NCBI RefSeq assembly: GCF_000485595.1
Contig: NW_014577621.1
Span: forward strand, 182,236-203,001
Source of the DNA: Priapulus caudatus
Lineage: Eukaryota > Priapulida > Priapulimorpha > Priapulimorphida > Priapulidae
Reading direction: 5' to 3'
Length of the DNA stretch: 20,766 bases
The first letter of the stretch is position 1. Every line of letters starts with the position of its first letter. Shown in pieces: positions 8,391 through 15,972 of the stretch. The notes under the pieces were generated by a model. That model did no database searches. It had not been told where the DNA came from and saw only the letters and a program-made list of their open reading frames with translations. The position numbers and the translations under genes are program-made.

Positions 8391-8774
8391 GCCCGGCGCA
8401 CACGTGAGTAATTTTTACTCAAGTAAAATGATGCATGCGTCAAAATACTCACGTGTGCGCCGGACGCATGTATCAAGAAACTCAATATCAAACATATTTG
8501 ATAATTTTTGACACATGCGTCAAAATACTCACCGTATGCGCGCTAGCTGCGTAAATTTACTCAGCACTGGTACTCACAGCGCATGCGTTTAAATCATTGT
8601 GCGCCCAGTATTGGCTGGGTACAGTCACGTGATCTGCATTTCCACTTATATATACCTTGAGTAATTTTACTCGCGTGTGCGGCGGACGCTGAAAATATTT
8701 CGCGTGAGTATTTTGACGCATGCATCATTTTACTTATACATCATACAGTAATTTTACTCACATGTGCGCCGGGC
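8391..8774. mobile_element. 384-bp TTAA-flanked MITE, GCCCGGCGCACACGTGAG ends
   Basis: The left end GCCCGGCGCACACGTGAGTA and the right end, the complement of GCCCGGCGCACATGTGAGTA, form terminal inverted repeats. TTAA follows at 8775-8778 and TAAA (one change from TTAA) precedes. TTAA targets are typical of piggyBac-type elements. The inside is built from repeats of the same modules in both directions: ACTCACGTGTGCGCCGG, GACGCATGCGTCAAAATACTC and TGAGTAATTTTACTC, giving several nested hairpins. It has no transposase and is non-autonomous. A shorter relative sits in the HIRAN gene at 12708-12843. Confidence 0.8.
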
Positions 8775-8778
8775 TTAA

Positions 8779-9487
8779 GGCACTGTAAATGCAAATCGAA
8801 AAATATTTCCTTAAGAACCCACGATGCAATTATGGTAAATAAAAAACTTCGCAAATTTCGAGGCTGCGAAACGGGATTTGCGAATCTACGCGAAAGGCGT
8901 CCAGGTCTGCCTAGAAATGGGCCAATATTCGCCATGTATAAAAGCACATTCCGCGTGCGAGTTTTCTAATCGTCCATTCGTCTCTGGGATCCTCTATCGC
9001 TCCCACAGCCGGTGCAGCATGGCACACGCCCCCCCCCCTATGTCAAACGCTACACTGCGCATGCGCAATGAAGGTCAAATCCGAATCACGGCTATAACGC
9101 GCCCAGTTAGACATACCCATGTGCATGCGCGATGCAGAGAGGGGGGTTTTTCCCACGGGGGGATGTGTACCACGCTACACAGCTCAATACGAACGAGCTA
9201 CTGTAATCGGATCACGATGGATTCTCTATACACACGCGGCGTTAGCAAACATGAAAACATCTGAGCACACATGATGCGACGCGCCACCTATACGTAAAAA
9301 GCTTCGCGCGCGAACGCTTTACAGCGCAGTATATACGTAAAGGAACCGAGAGGCTAAACGCTTACACAAGAGAGTCGAGTAATTAGAAGAAGTAACCTAG
9401 TTATTGTCTGTAGACTTCCTTCCTGTTCTTCCACTAATATAAATGCATAAATTACTAGAACACTTAGGAAGAGGGCGACGTCGTCAC
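8779..9487. other. No gene seen
   Basis: Short inverted TTCGCAAATTTCG / GCGAAAC / TTTGCGAATC motifs at 8847-8886 suggest another decayed inverted repeat. The frame at 8878-9264 (128 codons) has no motif I recognise and begins inside that repeat. A run of nine C is at 9030-9038. Confidence 0.45.
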
Positions 9488-10090
9488 ATCACTAGAGTTA
9501 GCTCTCATTTAGCTCTACCGGTGTAGCCCCTATATATAGCTGTAGCGGGAGCGAAGGGACTACACTGGTAGAGTTAGCTATCATTTAGCTCTACCGATGT
9601 AGCCCCTATAGCGGGACCTGTAGCTGTAGCGGGAGCGAAGGGACTACACTGGTAGAGTTAGCTATCATTTAGCTCTACCGGTGTAGCCCCTATAGCGGGA
9701 ACTGTAGCTATAGCGGGAGCGAAGGGACTACACTGGTAGAGTTAGCTATCATTTAGCTCTACCGGTGTAGCCCCTATAGCAGGACCTGTAGCTGTAGCGG
9801 GAGCGAATGGACTCCACTGGTAGAGTTAGCTATCATTTAGCTCTACCGATGTAGCCCCTATAGCGGGACCTGTAGCTATAGCGGGAGCGAAGGGACTACA
9901 CTGGTAGAGTTGGTAGAGCTAAATGATAGCTGGTGTAGCCCCTATATAGCAGGACCTGTAGCTGTAGCGGGAGCGAAGGGACTACACTGGTAGAGTTCGC
10001 TCTCAATCAACCTTACCGGTGTAGCCCCTTTGCTCCCGCTACAGGAAATCTGTCTCTCTAGCCGGAGCGAAGGGACTGCAATGGCAGAGC
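9488..10090 (+). repeat. 84-bp tandem array of nested hairpins, about 7 units
   Basis: Units begin with GGTAGAGTT at 9567, 9651, 9735, 9819, 9903 and 9989, so spacing is 84, 84, 84, 84 and 86. A shorter unit lies to the left and a decayed one to the right. Each unit is an imperfect palindrome: CTCTACC, GTGTAG, CCCCTATAGCGGG, then AGCGGGAGCGAAGGGACTACAC and GGTAGAG. A second palindrome spans unit borders (GGTAGAG, ATCATTT, CTCTACC). One unit has an exact 20-bp inversion (9912-9931). The right end (10019-10081) is a hairpin with longer arms around CCCCTTTGCTCCCGCTAC. The origin could be a folded transposon that was tandemly amplified. Confidence 0.85.
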
Positions 10091-10282
10091 TATAGCTCTT
10101 ATTCAGCTTGCGGCACCGCCAGCATTGCAAGCGTCGGTCACCATCGGGCAAGACTCGCTGCTCCCACTCTCACTCTAACGAAGACAAATGGACGAGGGAG
10201 ATCACACTACACACGCCGCTATATATATGCAGCACGTTGTGAGCCGAACAGCCAGTGACGCGATGCGCCCGGTTACACTACA

Positions 10283-10456
10283 CACATTGGTTAGATATAA
10301 GATACACACATTGGTTACATATAGCATACACACATTGGTTACATATAGGATACACACATTGGTTACATATAGCATACACACATTGGTTACATATAGGATA
10401 CACACATTGATTACATATAAGATATACACATTGGTTACATATAGGATATGCACATC
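10283..10456 (+). repeat. 24-bp tandem array, 7 units plus a partial, frame-preserving
   Basis: CACATTGGTTACATATAG recurs at 10283, 10307, 10331, 10355, 10379, 10403 and 10427, with a partial unit at 10451, always 24 bases apart. Alternate units end GCATA and GGATA, hinting at a 48-bp higher unit. As 24 is a multiple of three, both strands stay open: the plus frame 10188-10649 (153 codons) repeats an eight-residue HTLVTYSI/HTLVTYRI unit. The flanks of that frame have no recognised motif, so I call this a minisatellite, not a gene. Confidence 0.85.
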
Positions 10457-10693
10457 GCGTGTCGCTATGGGAATTCGTGCGTGGTTAGTAGGTTCCATCT
10501 ATAAGCTCTTCGTCTGCCTTAACGAGACACTGATGGCACTCGCCCGCCTTCATAGGATGTTATTCATGAGGCGCGACAGGGTAAGGGTTTTACCGTGCTA
10601 CCCGCGCGAACAGATTCCACTGATTTTTGTCATATCTGAATCATCATAACACACGAAAACAGTAACGTAACAAACTGTCGTCAAACTGGGTGC

Positions 10694-10821
10694 GAAGAAA
10701 ATGTTAAAAAAAGAGAAAGATTTGCGTAGAAGTACAGTAGTAATAGATTCCGTGCTCCTATATGAGCTTTAGCCCGGATTGCGCGTACGCGTGTTAATGC
10801 ATGTACAGCCAGCCCACATGG
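10694..10821 (+). repeat. Tandem duplication, left copy
   Basis: Pairs with 10846-11013. Shared blocks are GAAGAAA.TTTAAAAAAA, AGTACAGTA, TTAGCCCGGATTGCGCG, and GTGTACAGCCAGC followed by CCACATG. No coding is visible in either copy. Confidence 0.7.
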
Positions 10822-10845
10822 AAAAAAATTTCAAAGTAAAGTTTC

Positions 10846-11013
10846 GAAGAAATTTTAAAAAAATCAGAAAATCTTGCGTGTAAGTACAGTACTAGTAGCC
10901 CGGATACATATACATTATAGTATATGTATAGTAGTACATATATATTATAATATAGTACATTTAGCCCGGATTGCGCGCACGCATGTTAATGCGTGTACAG
11001 CCAGCTCCACATG
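10846..11013 (+). repeat. Tandem duplication, right copy with TA-rich insert
   Basis: Same order of blocks as 10694-10821, with an extra TA-rich palindromic stretch at 10905-10960 (ACATATA / TATATGT) between AGTACAGTACTAGTAG and TTAGCCCGG. That stretch has itself partly duplicated the word TAGCCCGGAT. Confidence 0.7.
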
Positions 11014-11299
11014 CAGAGATATGGGCCGTTTCAATAAGAAAATGATGTAATGGTGTGATGTAAATGGTAATGTAGAATATAAATGATGTGATGTAAATGG
11101 TAGGTAAACACGAATTGAATTTACTACCAAATTCGCAATGTTTGTGTGCTCCCTATAGACGAATAAATTCACGTAAATGCGATTAGAATGCTCCTCTGCA
11201 ACACACAATCCCATCAAACGCTTGCTCGCCACTGTGCGCAACCCTACAGCAACAAACGGAGCGAGTTTTCTGAATTATTGCTATCCGTGAATTTTGGGC

Positions 11300-11377
11300 G
11301 AATTGAAGTGTGTTCTATGGGATTCTTCAGGGAGCATTCTTGCAGGGGGCATTGAACGCCATTTGCGTGGAATTATT
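11300..11377 (+). repeat. 78-bp direct repeat A1, coding-like
   Basis: Matches 11643-11720 at equal length without indels. In the shared frame both translate to a similar 26-residue peptide with LKCVLWDSSG, then LAG, then ERHLR, then II. The substitutions change some third positions silently and otherwise leave most residues the same. This may be part of an old exon, but I do not recognise the family. Confidence 0.5.
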
Positions 11378-11642
11378 CAGCCTGTTCTGCTAGCATCTAT
11401 GATAAATACGACATACGTACATACTTCTTCCTATGACAAATATTGTTGTATATATGTTTTGTGCGCATCACAGGAGTTTAGGAGCGCTATTATGAACGCA
11501 AACAGTGAATTTGAGCTGTAAAGCGGAACGAAGTTGACTCGGCAATATTTGTCATAGGAAGAATCTTCCTATGACAAATAGTGTCATAGGAGAGCGTATA
11601 TGCGTATGTCGTACTTGGCATAGATGCTAGCAGAACAGGCTG
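11378..11642. mobile_element. 265-bp inverted-repeat element between A1 and A2
   Basis: The ends are CAGCCTGTTCTGCTAGCATC and its exact complement, and pairing continues inwards through TATG and GACATACG to further copies of CTTCCTATGACAAATA in both directions (11427-11445, 11548-11600). There is no transposase. GAATT is found just outside both ends (11370-11374 and 11643-11647) but this is also part of the A repeat, so a target duplication cannot be read with confidence. Confidence 0.7.
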
Positions 11643-11720
11643 GAATTGAAGTGTGTTCTGTGGGATTCCTCAGGCATCTTTCTTGCAGGGGTGGTTGAAC
11701 GTCATTTGCGTGCCATTATT
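11643..11720 (+). repeat. 78-bp direct repeat A2, coding-like
   Basis: Partner of A1, directly after the inverted-repeat element. About a dozen substitutions separate the copies. The shared frame has no stop in either. Confidence 0.5.
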
Positions 11721-11949
11721 GGATGACAGAGAGTAGACGAACATTGAATTTAGTGGCATATACAATTTGTGTTTATGTACCATCATTTCATTATTAAAAC
11801 GGCCCAAGTAGCCCGATCAAAGACGCCGCAATTCGAACTCGCTCGTACGATGGCTGCAGTAGCACGACAGGATATATGTAGTTTCGTTGTTGGGATATAA
11901 AATCACTTCCGCAAATCGCGTGTTGGTTCAAACTTAAATGCACCGCGAG
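11721..11949. other. No gene seen
   Basis: Mixed composition without motifs between repeat A2 and the GA microsatellite. Confidence 0.5.
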
Positions 11950-11958
11950 CGAGAGGGG

Positions 11959-12010
<52 letters not shown>

Positions 12011-12108
12011 GAGAGAGACACACACACACACAGAGGGAGAGAGAAACATAGAGAGAGGGAGCGAGAGCGCGCGCGCGCGAGAAAGAGCGAGTGAGAGAGA
12101 GAGCGCGC
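11950..12108. repeat. (GA)n, (CA)n and (GC)n compound microsatellite
   Basis: A long (GA)n run is broken by a CACACACACACA block at 12019-12030 and by GCGCGCGCGCGC at 12067-12078, the latter a Z-DNA-prone sequence. The Ser/Leu frame on the minus strand here is an artefact. Confidence 0.9.
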
Positions 12109-12349
12109 TATCGTACCAGCGACCATCTAACTCTCGCGTATATTTTCAGTACGTTACACCGACATCTACAGCATATAGTTCGAATTACACACCCACACAG
12201 CCAGCTAATAACAGCGCACATAAGGGAAGCAATTTGCCATCCGTGACCGTCTACAATTAATACACAATTAGCGCGTAACGGCCATGACAAACTCGTTTAC
12301 TCAAACTCTGCGAACAAGCGTTCGTTAATTACCGAAACAGAAGCTCTGC
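12109..12349. other. No gene seen
   Basis: Unique sequence between two microsatellites. The minus-strand frame 12108-12290 has no recognised motif. Confidence 0.5.
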
Positions 12350-12368
12350 ACACACACGCACGCACGCT

Positions 12369-12408
<40 letters not shown>

Positions 12409-12411
12409 CGA
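12350..12411. repeat. (CGCA)n microsatellite
   Basis: About 12 near-perfect CGCA units with one CGCTCGCA interruption. Confidence 0.9.
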
Positions 12412-12496
12412 CACCTTGCGCCTCATGTTCGTGTTACCGAGGACCATTGCCTCAAACAGCACAGGACAGCGGTTTCTCCTTTGTCATTGAAAGCAC

Positions 12497-12506
12497 GCCA
12501 TCTTGG
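12497..12506 (-). promoter_or_regulatory. YY1-like site upstream of the HIRAN gene
   Basis: GCCATCTTGG on the plus strand is the complement of CCAAGATGGC, the known YY1 core. It lies about 48 bases before the ATG of the HIRAN gene, a usual place for this motif near animal start sites. It supports 12554 as a real gene start, but one 10-mer can occur by chance. Confidence 0.4.
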
Positions 12507-12598
12507 ATTTGAGTGGCTTGGACGTCTTTCTTGAATCCCTTTCCAAGAAAGTAATGGCAAATGAACACGAACTCGATATAGAGGCAAGCGTACGTGGT

Positions 12599-12606
12599 TA
12601 ATTGGT
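12599..12606 (+). other. 8-bp frameshifting insertion in the HIRAN gene
   Basis: GGTTAATTGGTTATC replaces the expected GGTTATC: eight bases were added and leave GGTTA on both sides. The insertion puts an in-frame TAA straight after the conserved glycine. An 8-bp addition with short flanking repeats could be a hAT excision footprint, a slippage event, or an assembly error. The surrounding GTACGT and TTTTCAG would also fit a 35-base intron, but that would delete conserved domain residues. Confidence 0.6.
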
Positions 12607-12707
12607 TATCATGCTTATTTTCAGGATGCGAATGTATACATTGGAGAGATACTGAACTGCGAAATCGAACCGGACAATGACCATGACAGACATGCAGTTG
12701 TAGTTAA

Positions 12708-12843
12708 GCCCGGCGCACACGTGAGTTATTTTACTCAAGTAAAATGACGCATGAGTCAAATTACTCAACGAAAATCCGCCGCACACGTGAGTAAAATGAC
12801 GCATGCGTCAAATTACTCAACGAAAATTCGCCGCACACGTGAG
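12708..12843. mobile_element. 136-bp TTAA-inserted MITE inside the HIRAN gene
   Basis: TTAA at 12704-12707 and 12844-12847 flank the element, and taking out one TTAA plus the element rejoins the HIRAN frame exactly (valine-lysine). The left end GCCCGGCGCACACGTGAGT is that of the 8391 element. The right end lacks its mirror image. The inside is instead a tandem of CGCACACGTGAG...AAATGACGCATG.GTCAAATTACTCAACGAAAAT units, in direct orientation. It is therefore an end-derived, internally rearranged member of the family. Both borders read TTAAGCCCG, so the gene's own GCCCG may have helped form this structure. Confidence 0.75.
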
Positions 12844-13121
12844 TTAAGCCCGAAGATAACAAGGTGAACATTGTGGGGCATGTTCCCATTGAGCTTTCAA
12901 AATTATTTCACAAGTTTTTAACAGAGTATGGGGAAATTGAGGCGGAATGCATTGGCAGTAGATACAACGCAGGCAAAAGCAAAGGGCTTGAACTTCCAGT
13001 GGACTATAGGCTTGTTGGAAATGCTCGTTCCCTGAGAAAACTGCTAAAAAAGTTACAGAAGAAAGTCAAAGAAGAAGCATATAACTGGAAACTTAGCGAT
13101 GTAAGAAAATGCCAAGAATAA

Positions 13122-13499
13122 TTTCTCCACGTCTGGACGGTATGTTTGATACAAAGTAAATGTTTAAATGATGTGTCATCAGAGCAAGATAGAAATGTGT
13201 CAATCATGCTGTTTTTATGGTTTGTTGACACATATTTTCTAATTGAACTGATTACTGAATAGCAACTCTTGACAATAGAAACCAATATTGTATAGTTTCA
13301 GAAAATATTCACACCATCCTCCCCCTCAATCCTCTGTATCGTCAAAATCAAGCCCCAACATTTACTGGAAAATGAGGCAAAATACCCCCTGGAAAATCCA
13401 ATCCTCCTGTGAGGAGGTATTAATATTATCTGGAACTACATGTTGTTGGTTTCCAATGGTGTAGCACACATACTTGGATTGCCCCAGTTTGCTCTCATT
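13122..13499. other. 3' flank of the HIRAN gene, no further gene seen
   Basis: AT-rich sequence after the TAA, probably the 3' untranslated region and beyond. No clear AATAAA signal lies just after the stop. The frame on the minus strand, 13004-13285, overlaps the HIRAN gene and is a shadow. Confidence 0.5.
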
Positions 13500-13504
13500 T
13501 TCGG

Positions 13505-13636
13505 TATTTTTTTCATATAAGAACCTGCTTAATTGATCAGGCTGAAGTGGTTCTTATATACTAGGTGCTTTATTGGTCCTATTTCATCCTGGAGGTTCTT
13601 AATCCGCAGTTTCTTTTATGCGGGTGTTTACTGTAT
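13505..13636. mobile_element. Decayed pogo/mariner-like MITE end
   Basis: On the minus strand, from 13636, the sequence begins TACAGTAAACACCCGCATAA, the kind of end I know from pogo/Tc1-type small elements that insert at TA. TAAGAACC and its complement recur at 13518-13526, 13550-13556 and 13594-13600. The opposite end is not found, so this is a partial copy. Confidence 0.4.
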
Positions 13637-13997
13637 AGCGAGTGTGTGAGTCTACTAGCCAATCGGCTTTTATGCTCATGTAGATGTCTGTAGATAAGAT
13701 TAGACCTCTCGGAGGTCTTTATAAGCACTCGCGAAATGGCTGCCTCCGGCGGCCATATTCGCTCGTTACGCTGATGAGACTACGATAATTTCTATAAATC
13801 CCGGCCCGATTCATAGTAATCTTTTAGTAAAATAGTAATAATAAAATTGTAATAAATAATTATAAATAAAAATAGTAATAAAAATAGTAACAAAATAGTA
13901 ACAATAATAATCTTATAGTAAAATATTGACTTGATACAAAGACAATAATACAAGGATCCTGTTACTAACATAAAATCTCCTGTCCCGGTATTTTCAT
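13637..13997. other. No gene seen; (AATAGT)n AT-rich tract
   Basis: A GC-rich palindrome AATGGCTGCCTCCGGCGGCCAT lies at 13735-13756. 13817-13926 is an imperfect AATAGTAATA tract. Confidence 0.6.
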
Positions 13998-14084
13998 TTC
14001 TATATAAAACACTTTGTACACACCTTCTAATCCATTGTTTTTCTCTTCAAATTAAGGCTAATATAATACACGGAACCCGCTTAA
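13998..14084 (+). repeat. Left part of a duplicated host segment (occupied copy)
   Basis: Matches 14584-14692: TTGTACACACCTT, TAATCCAT, GGCTAATATA and ACCCGCTTAA in order. In this copy the sequence is cut at TTAA by the 351-bp element that follows, and resumes at about 14440. Confidence 0.75.
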
Positions 14085-14435
14085 ATTGACTACGTCACGA
14101 ATTTTCTATGGTAAAATTTGTAAAAAATTTGTTGCCATTTTTTTACATTAAAAGTAAGAACTAACGGGACTAAACGTATCCTCAAATTCTTACCTGATAA
14201 AATTGTTTCTCAACTAGTTAAAAATCCAAAAAACCTGGACAATTTGATATTGTGTTCCTGACATTAATTGCTTGCTATGGGCTATGTATGAGTCACGAGT
14301 GTATGCTCACATCGAACAATATAGTAAAATAAGAAGTATAATGCAGCAATTTAACCATATAAAGTGAACAGAATTACTTATATTTTGTGAAAAAGTGGAA
14401 ATAATTTTTTTTACTATTTACGGTGACGTAATCAC
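14085..14435 (+). mobile_element. 351-bp MITE with TGAYTACGTCAC ends, copy 1
   Basis: The left end is ATTGACTACGTCACGAATTT, and the right end, complemented, is GTGATTACGTCACCG, giving a 12-base inverted repeat TGAYTACGTCAC. TTAA precedes (14081-14084) and TTTA follows (14436-14439). The matching empty site at 14681-14700 shows that exactly this piece was added. Two further copies are at 18182-18510 and 18651-18912, each also preceded by TTAA at the ATTGAC end. There is no coding capacity. TTAA use resembles the 8391 family, but the ends differ. Confidence 0.8.
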
Positions 14436-14439
14436 TTTA

Positions 14440-14537
14440 CGATTATTTTTCTTTGGCCCGTCAGTTTCGTACTAACGGGGTGCGACTGTAGTAATGATTA
14501 GTAGTAATTAAATGAGGAGTTTAGGCTTTGCAGTAAT
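14440..14537 (+). repeat. Right part of the duplicated host segment (occupied copy)
   Basis: Matches 14693-14787 (TTTCTTTGGCC.GTCAGTTT, then CTACTAACGGGGT, then GACTGTAGTAATGATT). The GTTTGACTGTA part is the complement of TACAGTCAAAC, a pogo/mariner-like end, so the host segment may itself be an older transposon. Confidence 0.7.
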
Positions 14538-14583
14538 TGTATCTATTTGTGAAAAATTTAACGCTACTAAAGTTCTTAACTAT

Positions 14584-14787
14584 ACATATAAACCTATACA
14601 AAATACCTTGTACACACCTTGTAATCCATAATTTTTTCTTTGTCAATTCGGGGCTAATATATGTTGAAGTGGTTTATACGAAACCCGCTTAATACAAATA
14701 TTTCTCTTTGGCCTGTCAGTTTTCTACTAACGGGGTTTGACTGTAGTAATGATTCTTGGTAAAATGTAGGCAAACGCTTCGCAGTAA
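14584..14787 (+). repeat. Duplicated host segment, empty-site copy
   Basis: Uninterrupted second copy of 13998-14084 plus 14440-14537. The join reads CCCGCTTAATACAAATATTT, with no transposon. Confidence 0.75.
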
Positions 14788-14933
14788 TGGTTTATATCCT
14801 CCGCACGTAGTGTAGCGGAACGTATTGTTTCAAACTTGGTCCAGAGGTGGACCTTAGGGGGCGGTGGAACCCTTTTGATTTTGAGTGCCTTTCACCCAAG
14901 GTCAAGGGTCACAGGTTCACATTTGATGAATGT
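14788..14933. other. No gene seen
   Basis: Short mixed sequence with no motif before the TAGA microsatellite. Confidence 0.5.
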
Positions 14934-15001
14934 ATAGATAGCTAGCTAGCTAGATAGATAGATAGATAGATAGATAAATAGATAGATTGATAGATAGATA
15001 T
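14934..15001. repeat. (TAGA)n microsatellite
   Basis: About 16 TAGA units, with a TAGC variant block at the left. Confidence 0.9.
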
Positions 15002-15461
15002 GCGCTGAGTGCGAGCGTGCAGGTGGGGGAGGACTTGATTCCACAACCAGCGCGTGTGCCCTGGCGAATCCACTGCAAGATTATGTGACAGACTACTGTA
15101 TTCCTTAGCCTGTGGTTGACTGGTTGTGTGTTTGTGTTAGTCTACAGCCAGCGCACCTAGCGGAAATGAACTGAATCGTGCATGTTTTCCAGAGAGATTT
15201 TCCATTCGATTTTCTAAATATGGGTTTTTTAAACATTTAACCCAATAAATAACAAAAAGCAAAGTGTTAGAATCTGAGGGACCTGGACGTTAGAATCTAG
15301 AACCTGATGCGTAGGAATGAAGCACGAAAAATTTCAGCCGGATTCGTGCACGCGCCTAAAAGTTATGCAGGAACAAACAGACCGACACTACTCAAACTAG
15401 ACAGAGGGCACTCAAAGAGAGTGCATACCTCCGCGAGCGTGTAACATGTATACAGCTGGCT
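15002..15461. other. No gene seen
   Basis: Unique sequence without a convincing open frame. TTAGAATCT recurs at 15268 and 15290 with GGGACCTGGACG / AGAACCTGATGCG next to it, a small diverged duplication. Confidence 0.5.
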
Positions 15462-15595
15462 CGCTGCTGCTGCTGCTGCCTGGACGTTCTAAGGCGAGCT
15501 GCTGCTGCCTGGACGTTCTAAGGCGAGCTGCTGCTGCCTGGACGTTCTAAGGCGAGCTGCTGCTGCCTGGACGTTCTAAGGCCAGCTGGTGCTGA
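15462..15595 (+). repeat. 29-bp tandem array, 4 units
   Basis: CTGGACGTTCTAAGGCGAGC is repeated with TGGACG starting at 15481, 15510, 15539 and 15568, exactly 29 bases apart. Each unit carries GCTGCTGCTGCC. Units are almost identical, so the expansion is recent. As 29 is not a multiple of three, coding is unlikely. Confidence 0.9.
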
Positions 15596-15972
15596 ATCGA
15601 TCGCGCCAACGCTACAGCGTTTAACAGCTGCCTCGCTGCTGGCTACACACACACACACGAACACACACACGAGAAGGGGTCAACATTACCTCCGCTGGCA
15701 ACTCCGTGCGGAGGTAATTATTATATCGATTATATAGATAGTACGCGGCTCTGCGATACAGACTTCTAATGTTCAATTCGGCAATGTTATGAGCAGCGAT
15801 TATCTTATCGTCGCAATCGGATTGTGTGCACAAGCGAAACCACCCCTCCCACCCCTTTAAGCACGTTATAAGTGTTTAATTATGCACGATTCTTAATTTA
15901 AATCGATGATAATCTATTTGAATACGTTAACACAGAACGTGCGATCGTGTGATTTCGCATGCGTAACGTAAA
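15596..15972. other. No gene seen; short CA microsatellite
   Basis: (CA)n-type sequence lies at 15645-15671. TTACCTCCG and CGGAGGTAA at 15688-15718 form a hairpin with a 13-base loop. Confidence 0.5.

Larger units (their letters stand above)
12554..13121 (+). pseudogene. HIRAN-domain protein gene, single exon, broken by two insertions
   Basis: Three pieces, in order, make a protein of about 139 residues. 12554-12598 starts MANEHELD and ends SVRG. 12607-12705 starts YHAYFQD and contains YIGEILNCEIEPDND and HDRHAVVV. 12846-13118 contains KPEDNK, IVGHVPIELSKLF, GEIEAECIGSR, GLELPVDYR and a lysine-rich LLKKLQKKVKEE tail, ending at TAA 13119-13121. G.....D..IGE.L.C..E..N.HDR.AV.V, VGHVP.ELS and G.I.C.V.G..GLE.P form the HIRAN domain, known for binding DNA 3' ends in HLTF. 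The pieces are separated by an 8-bp insertion and a 136-bp transposon plus its TTAA copy. Each shifts the frame, so this allele looks dead unless spliced or misassembled. The length is that of a stand-alone HIRAN protein. Confidence 0.75.

Noticed and set aside
8878-9264. 128-codon open frame with TATAAAAG at 8937-8944
   Set aside because: The TATA-like word lies inside the frame, the product has no motif, and the frame starts in a decayed inverted repeat.
9488-10090. CRISPR-like regular repeats
   Set aside because: The full 84-bp unit is repeated with no unique spacers, and the DNA is eukaryotic in character.
12590-12624. A 35-base intron (GTACGT to TTTTCAG) in the HIRAN gene
   Set aside because: It would remove conserved HIRAN residues (VRG and YHAYFQ), and an 8-bp insertion explains the frame break more simply. 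It is kept as an alternative in the gene entry.
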